From: JBKHYJ01 sp046565505
GTDB taxonomy: Bacteria > Acidobacteriota > Blastocatellia > UBA7656
DNA length: 56,705 bases
Assembly (NCBI GenBank): GCA_046565505.1
Contig: JBKHYJ010000018.1
Span: 1-56,705, forward strand
Direction of reading: 5' to 3'
The number at the start of each line of letters is the position of its first letter. Within the stretch, counting starts at the first letter, position 1. The notes under the pieces were generated by a model. That model saw only the letters and a list, made by a program, of their open reading frames with translations. It made no database searches and was not told the DNA's origin. The position numbers and the translations under genes are program-made. Below are positions 22,160 to 31,895 of the stretch, piece after piece.

Positions 22160-24568
22160 ATGCTGAAAAGGTCATTATCTGCTCTTTCCATCGCGTTCAT
22201 TTTCACTATCGGCGCGGCGGCGCAGGAAGTGGAGGTTGATCGCTACAACATCACCGCGCGTATAGACGCCGCCGCGAGCGTGCTCGACTCGCGCGCCTCG
22301 CTCGCCATGTCGAATCAGGGCCAGTCGCCCAAGCCGAAGCTATATTTCAGGCTCACGAAGCTGGCGAAGGTGACGGCGGCGACCGTCAATGGCGCGGCGG
22401 CCGCCGTCGAGACTGCCGAAGACCGGCGCGTCACTTCGCTGAACCAGATAATCATCACGCCGCAGACGCCGCTCCCCGCCGGCGCTACCGCCACGGTCGA
22501 GGTGAGCTACCGCATCGAAGCGCCCGAGACTACCCCTTTGATTCACATCTACCCCGGCGAGGTCCTGTTGGCCCCGGAAGCCATCTGGGTCCCGATGCCT
22601 TCGACTGTGTTCGCGCTTTACGGACCTAATACGGCGCCCATCACGATGGCAGTCACTATGGCGCCCGGCGCGGGCAATTTACGCCCGGCGTCCGCGGGCG
22701 TTGTTAAAGGCGAGGCGGCCGGCCAGACAGTGACCTTCGATCAGTCGCTCAATTCCCTCCCCCTGATTGTCGCGGGCGGCTTCGACCAGCCCGTGACGGC
22801 CGAACGCGCGGGGGTAAAGGTTGAGATTTACGCGCAGCAGGGCGTCACGGCAGGGGCGCCGGATTCGGCGGCCACGTCACAGCCGTCGCGCGTGATCGTA
22901 ACTCGCCTGGGCGACGAAGCGGGCCGCGTGATCGATTTCTTAACCAAGACGTTAGGGCCCGCGCCTGCGGGTGCGACGTTCCGCATCATATCGTCCGCGC
23001 GCGCAAACAACATCGCCGTGCCGGGCGCGCTCGTGCTGAGCGAACAGACGCTGCGCCGCGACACGCTCACGGAGGCAACGATCGAATCGCTCGCCGACGC
23101 CATCGCGCGACTCTGGGTAGACGGCCGCGTGCGCGTGCGCGGGCAAGAGCAGCGCTCCGCGCAAGAGAATCGCCCGGCGCAGAGGGGGCGCAGCGCCGCG
23201 TTCCTGCGCGACTCGCTGCCGCGCTACCTTGCGGCGCTTTACTTTGAAGAGCGCTTCGGCAAAGAAGGGGGGCGCGACGCGTTCGCACGCATGCGGTGGA
23301 GTTACACTCCCGTCGCGCAGTCCGGCCGCGACGCCGAGCTGGCGGTCCAGACGGCCGCCCTGCCCACCTACGGCGCGGCCGCGTTCGCTAAAGGCCCGCT
23401 CGTATTCCGCATGATCGCCGAAGCTATGGGCCGCGATAAGTTCCTGGCAGCGATCAGAGGGCTGCTTGCGGGGGCGCAAACGAAGGCGGTGACGCCCGAC
23501 GACCTGCGCGCCGCCCTGGTCAAAGGCGGCGGGCCCGAGGTCGAGAAGATTTTCCAGCAGTGGGTTGATACGGTGGTCGAGCCTGACATAATCATCGGGT
23601 CGCCGCTCCCGTCCGACAAGCCCGGCACGCAGCGCGTGAACCTCCGCAATCTCGGGACCGGCGACGTAGCCGTGTCCGTCCTGGCAGTCACCGCGTCGGG
23701 CAAGCAACTGACCGCCTCTGTCACGGTCCCATCAGAAAATATTACTTCTACGGAGATAGCGACCGCCGAAAAGATCACCTCGGTCGAAGTCGATCCCGAG
23801 AAGCTCATCATCCAGACCAACTATGACAACGACGCGAGGGATGGCGACATGAAGATTCCCAGGCAGTCGTCGCAGACCCTCTTCAATCAGAGCATCGCCG
23901 CCTTCAACAAGGGCGGGTACGCCGAAGCAGAAAATAAGCTCAGGGAAGCCCTGCGCTATGACCCGCGGAACTCCGTCTTACACGCATGGCTCGGGCGGGC
24001 GCTCGCCGCGCAAAAGAAGATGGACGAGGCCGTAAGCGAAGCGAGCGCCGCGATAAAGGTGGACCCGCCGGTCGGGTCGGCCCTGGCGTGGGCGCACATC
24101 ACGCTGGCGCAGGCGGCGCTCGGGCGCGGGCAGGCGGCCGAAGCCGTTCAGAACCTGCGCCGCGCGCTCGTCGAATCCGAGGAGGCGCCGGCCCAATTCG
24201 CCGCGCGCGAAGCGCTCGTCCAGGCCACGCGCGCCGCTAACATCACCCCCCCGGTCGAAGAGTCCGTACGCAGCTTTATCGCCCAATTCGACGCGGCCAT
24301 TAAGCAGCCCTCGTCGGACAAGCTATTCCCGCTGGTGGTCAGAAATAACCTCAAGCGATTCGTGCAGGGGCTGACCGTATCCAGGCCGACCGCCTGGACG
24401 ACGGAGATACTGCGGGCGGATCAAATCGACTCGGGCCGCGTCGCTTTGGATGTGGGCCTGAAGGTCAGGGCCGAGGGCCGCGACCAGTCGGGCACGGCCG
24501 TTTTCATCCTCAGCCGCGCCGGGCAAGGGTGGGTGCTCGAAGACGTGCAGCTTTTCAACGTGAAGTAG
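22160..24568 (+). CDS. exported M1 aminopeptidase-like protein with TPR domain, catalytically degenerate
   Basis: An 802-residue exported protein: signal peptide (LKRSLSALSIAFIFTIGAAAQ), an M1-like N-terminal beta domain (residues 20-200), a helical gluzincin-like domain (about 220-480), a beta domain (about 500-560) and TPR repeats from about 570 (FNKGGYAEAENKLREALRYD, HAWLGRALAAQKKMDEAVSE). Where active M1 enzymes have HEIAH it reads DAIAR followed by LWVDGR (near 313), so both zinc histidines and the catalytic Glu are lost; a scaffold or binding role is likely. I chose the ATG at 22160 because the signal peptide begins there; the frame is open back to 21953. Confidence 0.85.
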   Translation: MLKRSLSALSIAFIFTIGAAAQEVEVDRYNITARIDAAASVLDSRASLAMSNQGQSPKPKLYFRLTKLAKVTAATVNGAAAAVETAEDRRVTSLNQIIITPQTPLPAGATATVEVSYRIEAPETTPLIHIYPGEVLLAPEAIWVPMPSTVFALYGPNTAPITMAVTMAPGAGNLRPASAGVVKGEAAGQTVTFDQSLNSLPLIVAGGFDQPVTAERAGVKVEIYAQQGVTAGAPDSAATSQPSRVIVTRLGDEAGRVIDFLTKTLGPAPAGATFRIISSARANNIAVPGALVLSEQTLRRDTLTEATIESLADAIARLWVDGRVRVRGQEQRSAQENRPAQRGRSAAFLRDSLPRYLAALYFEERFGKEGGRDAFARMRWSYTPVAQSGRDAELAVQTAALPTYGAAAFAKGPLVFRMIAEAMGRDKFLAAIRGLLAGAQTKAVTPDDLRAALVKGGGPEVEKIFQQWVDTVVEPDIIIGSPLPSDKPGTQRVNLRNLGTGDVAVSVLAVTASGKQLTASVTVPSENITSTEIATAEKITSVEVDPEKLIIQTNYDNDARDGDMKIPRQSSQTLFNQSIAAFNKGGYAEAENKLREALRYDPRNSVLHAWLGRALAAQKKMDEAVSEASAAIKVDPPVGSALAWAHITLAQAALGRGQAAEAVQNLRRALVESEEAPAQFAAREALVQATRAANITPPVEESVRSFIAQFDAAIKQPSSDKLFPLVVRNNLKRFVQGLTVSRPTAWTTEILRADQIDSGRVALDVGLKVRAEGRDQSGTAVFILSRAGQGWVLEDVQLFNVK

Positions 24569-24586
24569 GGGCCCGACCCCTGAGCC

Positions 24587-25759
24587 ATGAAAAGTAACGC
24601 GAGCGCAATCCTACTGATCGTTGCTTTATTCGCCGCGCTGGTCGCGCTCAATTTCCTTTTCTTCGTCGACGCGCGCGAGGCCAAAGAGAGCGAAAAGTCC
24701 GCGGACCGCTCTTCATACCGCACGACCCCCTATGGCACGCACGCGTTCTACACTCTGCTCGAAGAGAGCGGCTTGCCCGTCACGCGGCTCGAAAAACCTT
24801 TCACTGAAATAACCGCGCGCGACGCGATAGGCACGCTCGTGATTATTTCACTGCCCGAGGCGAACAACCCTGACGAGGAAGAATTCCAGAGCCTCAACAA
24901 GTGGGTGGAGTCCGGGGGCACGCTCGTCATCATAGACAGGGATATTCGCGTCAGCATCGGCGAGGCGAGCGTGACCACTCAGCCGGGCGACCCTAAATCC
25001 GGCATGCGGCCGTTGCAGCCCACCCTGTACACGCGCGGCGTCGAAAGCATCAAGACGTCAGAGTACGCGACTCGCGTGAACCTTGACAGCAGGGCTGCCG
25101 TGTATCACATAGGCGACGAGCAAGGCGGCCTGCTCGCAGACGCACAGGTGGAGCGGGGCCGCGTAGTGCTGCTCACGGACCCATACGTCGTCGCCAACAA
25201 TGGCATCAAGGACGCCGACAACGTCATCCTCGCGCTGAACCTGTTCGCCGCGCGCCCGGAAGGGAAGATCGCTTTCGACGAGTACCATCACGGCTATGGG
25301 GCGCGCACGGCGGGCGGCGGCGTGGTGTCGTACTTCCGGGGCACCCCCGTCCCCTGGATGGCCGCTCAGGCCGGACTGATCGCGGCGCTAATCGTATACA
25401 CCTATGGGCGCAGGTTTGCCCGCCCCATACCGCTCAAGAAAGAGAGGCGCACGACGAACCTCGAATTCGTTTCTTCGATGGCTAACATCACGCGGCTCGC
25501 CCGCGCCAGCGACCTCGCGGTACAGAATATCTATTCCGAATTCCGCAAGCGCCTCTGCCGCTCGGCCGGGCTGCCTGCGAAAGTCGATAACGCTAAACTG
25601 GCCGCGCGCGCCGCGCGCCTTGCGGCGCTCGACGAAGGCGAAATCGCGCGGCTGCTCGCGCGGTGCGAGGCCATTGCGGCGGGCGAAGAAGTTGCCGACG
25701 CGGAGTTGCTCAAGATCGTCTCGCGCATACGCGAGGTGGAGTCCCGGCTCGGCCTTTGA
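24587..25759 (+). CDS. DUF4350 membrane protein
   Basis: A 390-residue protein with a membrane helix at residues 5-28 and another near 260-280 (WMAAQAGLIAALIVYTYGRR). Between them is a Rossmann-like GATase-type fold (GTLVIISLPEANNPDEEEF, then WVESGGTLVIID), typical of DUF4350. The cytoplasmic tail is helical. It starts 18 bp after the preceding gene and is probably co-transcribed. In other bacteria DUF4350 genes lie with MoxR ATPase and DUF58 genes, which are absent here. Function is unknown. Confidence 0.87.
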   Translation: MKSNASAILLIVALFAALVALNFLFFVDAREAKESEKSADRSSYRTTPYGTHAFYTLLEESGLPVTRLEKPFTEITARDAIGTLVIISLPEANNPDEEEFQSLNKWVESGGTLVIIDRDIRVSIGEASVTTQPGDPKSGMRPLQPTLYTRGVESIKTSEYATRVNLDSRAAVYHIGDEQGGLLADAQVERGRVVLLTDPYVVANNGIKDADNVILALNLFAARPEGKIAFDEYHHGYGARTAGGGVVSYFRGTPVPWMAAQAGLIAALIVYTYGRRFARPIPLKKERRTTNLEFVSSMANITRLARASDLAVQNIYSEFRKRLCRSAGLPAKVDNAKLAARAARLAALDEGEIARLLARCEAIAAGEEVADAELLKIVSRIREVESRLGL

Positions 25760-26080
25760 TTAACGAATGAGTTTCGCGCGGCGACGCCGACCCAATCAAA
25801 CGCGCGGAGGACGTGGCGAAGACATCCCCGAGGCGTCGGAGCTTCAGGGCCGCAAACCGCGCGCGGCCCATCGCCCCATCCGTAACATGCATGAGAAATC
25901 CGCCTTCCTGAAATACCCGATGGTTTCGCCGGCGCGGCGGCGGGCAGGGGTATGAGAGCCCTCGGTCATCCGCCCGCGCGTCAGACCGAAATCACGCGAC
26001 TCGTCATGCCGAATCAGCCCGTCGCATTTATGCTAAAATGAGTTCGGATCGACCTCAGAGCTTGCGACCGGGTGGCAATT
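25760..26080. other. intergenic region, no gene
   Basis: No convincing reading frame is present. Near its end, TGC-TAAAAT (26031-26039) could be an extended -10 box for the NfeD gene. Nothing else is recognised. Confidence 0.5.
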
Positions 26081-27412
26081 ATGAGCGCGTTTAAAAGAAT
26101 CATCATAGCCGCCTCTCTTCTTTTCGTGCCCGCCGCCTCCGCGACGACTGCGCTCGCGGACGTGCACCACATCAGACTCGACGATCAGGTGACGCCCGCC
26201 AGCGCCGAATTCATCGTTTCGGCCATCCAGCAAGCAGAGCGCGCGGGCGCGACTGCTCTCATAATAACGCTCAACACGCCGGGCGGGCTGGACACCTCGA
26301 TGCGTGAAATAGTCTCGCGCATCGACACGTCGCGCGTCCCCGTCATCGTCTACGTCGCGCCGAGCGGGGCGCGCGCGGCTTCGGCGGGCTTCGTGATACT
26401 GCTCGCCTCGGACGTGGCGGCGATGGCGCCCGGCACGGCTACCGGGGCCGCCCACCCCGTGATGATGGATGGCAAGGACCTCGATAAGACGATGGCCGAG
26501 AAGGTCACCAACGACGCGGCGGCCTACGTGCGCAGCCACGCCGAAAAGCGCGGGCGCGACCCGCAGGCGGCCGAGTCCGCCATACGAGAGAGCAAATCAT
26601 TCACCGAGCGCGAGGCGCTTGAGAAGCATCTGATCGAAATCATCGCGGCCGACGAATCCGACCTGCTCGCGCAACTGGAAGGCCGAGTCATCACGCGCCT
26701 CGATGGGAGCAGGGCTACGCTGGCGGTCGCAAATGAGAGGGTGCTGGAGGTCGGCCCCACGCTCAGGCAGCGGCTATTGATGGCGCTGGCCGACCCGCGC
26801 CTGGCTTTCGTCCTCTTTGCGCTCGGCGCGCTTTGCGTCTACTTCGAGTTCCAGCACCCGGGCGCGGTCGTCCCCGGCGTGGCCGGGTCTGTCTCCGTAG
26901 TGCTCGCCCTCTACGGATTCCACATGCTGCCCATAAACCTGACGGGCGTGCTGCTGATAGCGGTGGCGGTCGGCCTGTTCGTCCTCGAAGCGAAAGTGCA
27001 AGGCTTCGGCGTACTGGGTCTGGGCGGGGTGGCCGCGGCGGTGGTAGGCTCGCTGATACTGATCGACGTTCCGAACCCTGACATGCGCCTGCCGCTCGGA
27101 TTGATACTCGCGGTCGTCGTCCCATTCGCCGTGTTGCTCACTTTCATGCTGAGGTTGGCCGTGCGCGCGCGCAGGGTGAAGGTCGCGACGGGCGCGGCAG
27201 GTATGATCGGCCTCAGGGGCAGGGCGCAGACAGACATCGCGCCCGACGGCGTCATCTTCGTTCGCGGCGAGCTTTGGCGCGCGCGCTCGAAGATGAGCAT
27301 CGCGCGGGGGGAGGACGTGCGCGTGGTCGGGCTCGACGGGCTTACCCTCACCGTGGAGGCAGAAAAGGATGCCGCCATTACCCCGAAGAAAGCCTCGGCA
27401 ATTAATGAATGA
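26081..27412 (+). CDS. NfeD family membrane-bound serine protease
   Basis: A 443-residue protein: signal peptide (to about residue 25), a ClpP-like crotonase-fold protease domain (NTPGGLDTSMREIV near 70; catalytic Ser in PSGARAASAGF near 95), four or five membrane helices (about 235-370) and a C-terminal OB-fold (GLRGRAQTDIAPDG, VRGELWRARS). This is the long NfeD1b form. It pairs with a slipin downstream, an association conserved in bacteria and archaea, where the protease is thought to cleave the stomatin-like partner. The ATG at 26081 is chosen over the GTG at 26072. Confidence 0.9.
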   Translation: MSAFKRIIIAASLLFVPAASATTALADVHHIRLDDQVTPASAEFIVSAIQQAERAGATALIITLNTPGGLDTSMREIVSRIDTSRVPVIVYVAPSGARAASAGFVILLASDVAAMAPGTATGAAHPVMMDGKDLDKTMAEKVTNDAAAYVRSHAEKRGRDPQAAESAIRESKSFTEREALEKHLIEIIAADESDLLAQLEGRVITRLDGSRATLAVANERVLEVGPTLRQRLLMALADPRLAFVLFALGALCVYFEFQHPGAVVPGVAGSVSVVLALYGFHMLPINLTGVLLIAVAVGLFVLEAKVQGFGVLGLGGVAAAVVGSLILIDVPNPDMRLPLGLILAVVVPFAVLLTFMLRLAVRARRVKVATGAAGMIGLRGRAQTDIAPDGVIFVRGELWRARSKMSIARGEDVRVVGLDGLTLTVEAEKDAAITPKKASAINE

Positions 27413-27572
27413 TTGATTTTCACTTCGCGGGCTTACGGGCGGGCCAAGTCTTCCCTTTAGGCCGCGGCGCGCCCGCGCCTGAGTTCGCCGACCCGCTCGC
27501 GTGAGGTATTAGAAAGGTGAGATGCGGGAAACTTTCCCTCGCGACAAGAAGCAACTAGAATAGGAGGTGAGT

Positions 27573-28382
27573 ATGCCAGAATTTTTCACACTGACAACAG
27601 TGGCCGCCGTGGTCGTGTTGATCTACATCTTGAGCGTGATAAACATCCTGCCGGAGTATGAGCGCGGGGTCATATTCCGGCTGGGGCGGTTGCTGCCGGA
27701 GGCCAAGGGGCCGGGGCTGGTCCTGGTCTTTCGCCCGATTGACCGTATGGTGCGCGTCAGCCTCAGGACCGTGACGCTCGACGTGCCGCCGCAAGACATA
27801 ATCACGCGAGATAACGTCACGGTCTCGGTCAACGCCGTCGTCTACTTCCGCGTAATGGCCCCGCGCCTGGCGGTCGTCGAGGTGGAGAATTACCTGTACG
27901 CCACGTCACAGCTCGCTCAGACGACGCTGCGCTCGGTCCTGGGCGAGGCGGAGCTTGACGACCTGCTCTCGGAGCGCGAGAAGCTGAACGCGCGGCTACA
28001 GGAGATACTCGACAAGCACACGGACCCGTGGGGCATCAAGGTGTCGATGGTCGAAATCAAGGCCGTGGACCTCCCGCAGGAGATGCGCCGCGCGATGTCG
28101 AGGCAGGCAGAGGCCGAGCGCGAGAAGCGCGCAAAGATCATCCATGCCGAGGGCGAATACCAGGCGTCGGAGAAGCTGCTCAGCGCCGCTCAGACCATAG
28201 CGACGGAGCCCGTCGCCATCCAGCTCCGCTACCTCCAGACGCTCACGGAGATCGGCGTGGAGCAAAATACGACTGTGGTCTTTCCCATCCCGCTTGATAT
28301 TATTGAATCGCTGATGAACTTGAAGCAGAAGCGGGAGGCGTCCATAGCAGGCCAGCCGCGGGAGCCGCTCGGCATCAGGTAG
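27573..28382 (+). CDS. slipin (stomatin/SPFH-domain membrane protein)
   Basis: A 269-residue protein with an N-terminal membrane hairpin (residues 5-25, LTTVAAVVVLIYILSVINIL) and an SPFH domain: PEYERGVIFRLGR, VPPQDIITRDNVTVSVNAVV, LRSVLGEAELDDLLSERE and DPWGIKVSMVEIKAVDLP. A coiled coil follows (about 190-225). AGGAGGTG lies before the ATG at 27573. It forms oligomeric membrane microdomain scaffolds and is the usual partner of the NfeD protease encoded just upstream. Confidence 0.94.
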   Translation: MPEFFTLTTVAAVVVLIYILSVINILPEYERGVIFRLGRLLPEAKGPGLVLVFRPIDRMVRVSLRTVTLDVPPQDIITRDNVTVSVNAVVYFRVMAPRLAVVEVENYLYATSQLAQTTLRSVLGEAELDDLLSEREKLNARLQEILDKHTDPWGIKVSMVEIKAVDLPQEMRRAMSRQAEAEREKRAKIIHAEGEYQASEKLLSAAQTIATEPVAIQLRYLQTLTEIGVEQNTTVVFPIPLDIIESLMNLKQKREASIAGQPREPLGIR

Positions 28383-28464
28383 TTTATTGCCCCAGATTCG
28401 GGGCCCGGGCCTCGCGGCCTGATTTCCCGGCCGGCGGCGGGTTCGGAATCAGGGATTGATAAAG

Positions 28465-28908
28465 ATGAGCAATAAACAGGTCATAGCAATCTTCATGCTG
28501 GGCGTCGCGCTGCTGCTGGGCGCGTTCTGGGCGGGCCTCTACGTGGTCAAGCAGGACGCGAACGCGACCACGACCCGGGGCGTCGCCGCCAACCAGAACG
28601 CGCAGGGCGAGCAAGGCGGGAAACAAGCTTCGGCCAACGCGAGCGCGCCGCCGCTCGAACAGGCGGCGGGCGCGGGCGCTAAGTACGTGGTGCGCGTGGC
28701 CACGTTCGGGACTTTAGACAAGGCAAAGGAGCTTGAGACGGAGTTGAAACAAAAAAGCTACCTGGCCACATACGTTCAAATGCCGGACAACCAGAACCAA
28801 CTTTACAGGGTCAACATCGGCCCTTACGACAAGACCGACGCAGACAAGGTCGCCGCCCAGCTCTCGAACGAGCGCAGGGGAATAATGATCCTCCCCTACG
28901 AGCGGTGA
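28465..28908 (+). CDS. SPOR-domain membrane protein
   Basis: A 147-residue protein: a short cytoplasmic start, a membrane helix (IAIFMLGVALLLGAFWAGLYV, minus the first few residues), a low-complexity Ala/Gln linker and a C-terminal SPOR domain (YVVRVATFGTLDKAKELETE, then LYRVNIGPYDKTDADKVAAQ). SPOR domains bind denuded peptidoglycan at the septum, so a role in cell-envelope division is likely. The start is taken at the ATG 28465; an upstream TTG is in frame. Confidence 0.85.
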   Translation: MSNKQVIAIFMLGVALLLGAFWAGLYVVKQDANATTTRGVAANQNAQGEQGGKQASANASAPPLEQAAGAGAKYVVRVATFGTLDKAKELETELKQKSYLATYVQMPDNQNQLYRVNIGPYDKTDADKVAAQLSNERRGIMILPYER

Positions 28909-28974
28909 GATGAAACGCGCCGCGCTCGGGCGGCGCACAGGGCCTCGCGGCCAAGCGAGTATAAGGATGAAACA

Positions 28975-28998
28975 GGCTCCAGGAGCCTATTTCAAGGC
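28975..28998. repeat. REP-like palindrome (copy 2)
   Basis: GGCTCC-AGGAGCC followed by TATTTCAAGGC, nearly identical to 19006-19029. It lies between the SPOR gene and lipA and could be a weak terminator or a dispersed palindromic repeat. Confidence 0.5.
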
Positions 28999-29046
28999 AC
29001 AGGCGGCAAGGCTCAGGGCCGCAGACTTCCGACTCCATCACCGAAT

Positions 29047-29943
29047 ATGCTCATTCAAATCGAGGGACTCAGACGCACGCAGGGGCCGCGGCTGCCCGAG
29101 TGGCTGCGCAGGCCGCGGCGGAACGTAGAAGCCGACCATGACCTGAAGAAGATGTTGCGCACGCGCGGGCTGCACACCGTGTGCGAGGAGGCGCGCTGCC
29201 CTAACCGAAATGATTGCTTCGCGCGGGGCGCGGCTACGTTCATGATCCTGGGCGACACCTGCTCGCGCAGCTGCGGCTTCTGCTCGGTCAAGACGGGCCG
29301 GGGCGCGCCGTTGGAATCTCTCGCCGGCGAGCCCGAGCAGGTGGCGGAGGCGGCTGCACAGCTCAACCTACGCTACGTCGTCATCACCTCGGTCAACCGC
29401 GACGAGCTGCCCGATGGCGGCGCGGCGCATTTCGCGAGGACTATTCATGCCGTGCGCCGCCGGCTGCCGCGCTCGAGGGTGGAAGTGCTTACGCCCGACT
29501 TCAAAGGCAGCCGCGACGCGCTCCACACCGTGCTCGACGCGGGCCCGGACACGTTCAACCACAACGTCGAGACCGTGCCTAGGCTTTACCGGAGGGTGCG
29601 CCCGCAGGCCGATTACAGGCAATCGCTCGACGTGTTTCTTAACGCCCGGTCGCACTCGCCCGGCGTGCTTACGAAATCGGGGTTTATGGTGGGGCTCGGC
29701 GAGAGTGGCGACGAGGTGAGGCGGTTGCTCGAAGACCTGCGCGAGCACGGCGTGCAAGTCGCGACCATAGGCCAGTACTTGCAGCCGACTAGGCGGCACC
29801 TCCCCGTCGAGGAGTACGTCCACCCGGACGCCTTCGACGAGTACAGGGAGTATGGGGAGCGCCTGGGCTTCCGCGCGGTGTTCTCGGGCCCGCTCGTGCG
29901 AAGCTCTTTTATGGCCGAGTTGGTACACGATAAAGCTCTTTGA
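29047..29943 (+). CDS. lipA: lipoyl synthase
   Basis: A 298-residue radical SAM enzyme that inserts two sulfurs into octanoyl groups on lipoate-dependent proteins. The auxiliary cluster ligands are CEEARCPNRNDC (near 46-57), the radical SAM motif is CSRSCGFC (near 75-82), and the C-terminal serine ligand lies in VRSSFMAE. HNVETVPRLYRRVRP and LGESGDEVRRLLEDL are further hallmarks. The usual RSSY is RSSF here. No lipB is in the window. The gene is followed 81 bp later by lnt. Confidence 0.96.
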   Translation: MLIQIEGLRRTQGPRLPEWLRRPRRNVEADHDLKKMLRTRGLHTVCEEARCPNRNDCFARGAATFMILGDTCSRSCGFCSVKTGRGAPLESLAGEPEQVAEAAAQLNLRYVVITSVNRDELPDGGAAHFARTIHAVRRRLPRSRVEVLTPDFKGSRDALHTVLDAGPDTFNHNVETVPRLYRRVRPQADYRQSLDVFLNARSHSPGVLTKSGFMVGLGESGDEVRRLLEDLREHGVQVATIGQYLQPTRRHLPVEEYVHPDAFDEYREYGERLGFRAVFSGPLVRSSFMAELVHDKAL

Positions 29944-30024
29944 TTGCGGACAGCATGTTTCGGATTGCGGATCGAAGGTGACGAATCACGTCCCGGGCAT
30001 TTATTCCGCGTCTCACAATCAGAT

Positions 30025-31836
30025 ATGATTAAGTGGCTCATGAGATTCAAATCCGAAACCCGCAACCTGAAACCCGCGCGAGCCTCGGGTGGGCTCCCCC
30101 GCCCGCATTTGGAAGAAGCCGTGCCGCCCGTCTACGCGCGCGAGGACTTGCTCGCGGCCCGTTTCCGGGTGGCGAAGGTAGTCCCCTACCAGCAGTCACA
30201 CACCCCATTCATCAGCAACCTGTCGCTGGCGATCTTTTCGGGCTGGCTTCTGATGTTCGCCTTCCCGGACTGGAACCTCTGGTCGCTCGGGTGGGTGGGC
30301 GTCGCGCCGCTCATCATGGCCGTCGTGCGCGAGCAGCGCTTCTGGCGCTCGCTGCTGCTCGGGAGCGTCACGGGGACCATCTTCTACGTCGGCTCTTCAT
30401 ACTGGGTGACGCACTCCATGCACCGTTATGGCGGCGTGCCATTGTGGCTCTGCTACATAATCCTCGCGGTCTTTTCATTGACGCTCGGCGTGTTCACGGG
30501 ATTGTTCGGGGCGGTGCTGGCGCAGGCGGTCAAGCGGTTCGGCGGGTGGGCGATACTTTCGGCCCCGGTCGTCTGGGCGGCGAGCGAGTGGGCGCGCGTC
30601 GAGGTGATAGGGGTAGGCTGGAACGCGCTCGGCTACTCGCAAGCGGTCCAGCCGGCGGTGATCCAAGTCGCGCGCTTCGGCGGCGTCTACCTGGTGAGCG
30701 CTGTCATGGTCGCCGCAAGCACGGCCCTCGTCTTCGCGATGGTATACCTTGAACGGCGGCGCGGCATCGTGGTGCTGACGGCGGCGGGCGTGATAGCAAT
30801 CGCTTGCGTGCTCTACGGCCAATCGCTGAGGCCCGAGGGGGAGCAAGAAGGCTCGGTCTCGGTCGCCGTGGTGCAGCCGAACGTCCCAATCGACGGCGAC
30901 TGGGATGACCCGAAATTCGTGGACCAGATGCTTCTCCGCCATGTCTCGCTGTCCGAGCAGGCCATAAAAGACTACGAGAAGGAGGCCGCGTCGAGCCGCG
31001 GCGCCCGGCAGGCGGGGCTGTCCGGGGGGGGCCAGCGGCCTCCCGGCGGGGCTGACGCGGCCCGCGCGAGGATAGACCTCGTCATCTGGCCCGAGTCGCC
31101 CATGAATTTCGCCTACGACCGCGACGAGGGGTTGCGCCGCAGGATAGCCGGGTTCACAAACCGTAATGAAGTTTATCTACTGATGAACAGTTGGGGCTAT
31201 CCCAAGGATGCGGGGGCGGGCGAGAGCCAGTACAACAGCGCGCTCGTGATAGGGCCTTCTGGTGAGAAAATCGCCGAGTATGATAAAATTGCTCTGGTTC
31301 CCTTCGGAGAATATGTACCCGCCCGCGGCTGGATTCCTTTCATGGATCGCATCCCCGCGCTCGCAGGCGACATCACTCCCGGCACGAGCTTTTCACTGGG
31401 CGAGGTGGCGGGGGCGAAGCTGGGGACTTCCATTTGCTTTGAGGCTACAAGGCCCGACATCGCGCGGCGCATGCGGCGCGAAGGCGCTTCGGCACTGGTG
31501 CAAATATCCAACGAGTTATGGTTCGGCCCGACCGCCGCGCCGAGGCAGATGTTGGCGCATGCCGCATTTCGCGCCGTTGAAAACAACGTCGAGTTGATCC
31601 GCGCGACCAATTCGGGCTGGTCGGCGCGGATAGACCGCTACGGCGTCGCGCATGACGAAACGCCTATGTTCGAGACGGCGACCCGGACGTGGAAGATAAA
31701 GACCGTGGACGAGGCGCTCGGCGACAGGCTCACGTTTTACACGCGCCACGGCGACGTGTTCGTCATAACCTGCGCCGCGTTGAGCCTGGCGCTGGCAATC
31801 GCGTCGTTTATACCTGAGAAAGAAAGCGGCGAATAG
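30025..31836 (+). CDS. lnt: apolipoprotein N-acyltransferase
   Basis: A 603-residue inner-membrane enzyme that adds the third acyl chain to outer-membrane lipoproteins. Membrane helices occupy about residues 65-260 with one near the C-terminus. The nitrilase-type domain carries Glu in IWPESPMNF (near 356), Lys in EYDKIALVPFGEYVP (near 421) and Cys in GTSICFEATRP (near 470). The N-terminal 60 residues are longer than usual and the true start may lie further in; the frame is open upstream to 29944. An insert of about 35 residues rich in Gly/Ala precedes the catalytic Glu. Confidence 0.93.
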   Translation: MIKWLMRFKSETRNLKPARASGGLPRPHLEEAVPPVYAREDLLAARFRVAKVVPYQQSHTPFISNLSLAIFSGWLLMFAFPDWNLWSLGWVGVAPLIMAVVREQRFWRSLLLGSVTGTIFYVGSSYWVTHSMHRYGGVPLWLCYIILAVFSLTLGVFTGLFGAVLAQAVKRFGGWAILSAPVVWAASEWARVEVIGVGWNALGYSQAVQPAVIQVARFGGVYLVSAVMVAASTALVFAMVYLERRRGIVVLTAAGVIAIACVLYGQSLRPEGEQEGSVSVAVVQPNVPIDGDWDDPKFVDQMLLRHVSLSEQAIKDYEKEAASSRGARQAGLSGGGQRPPGGADAARARIDLVIWPESPMNFAYDRDEGLRRRIAGFTNRNEVYLLMNSWGYPKDAGAGESQYNSALVIGPSGEKIAEYDKIALVPFGEYVPARGWIPFMDRIPALAGDITPGTSFSLGEVAGAKLGTSICFEATRPDIARRMRREGASALVQISNELWFGPTAAPRQMLAHAAFRAVENNVELIRATNSGWSARIDRYGVAHDETPMFETATRTWKIKTVDEALGDRLTFYTRHGDVFVITCAALSLALAIASFIPEKESGE

Positions 31837-31895
31837 CATGAGGCGGGCCGGCGGCGAGGAGTCGTATTACCCCCCCGGCCACCGAGGACATAGTA

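Noticed and set aside
25767..25955. 62-codon plus-strand frame after the DUF4350 gene
   Set aside because: Arg-rich composition, no ribosome site and no recognisable features; judged non-coding.
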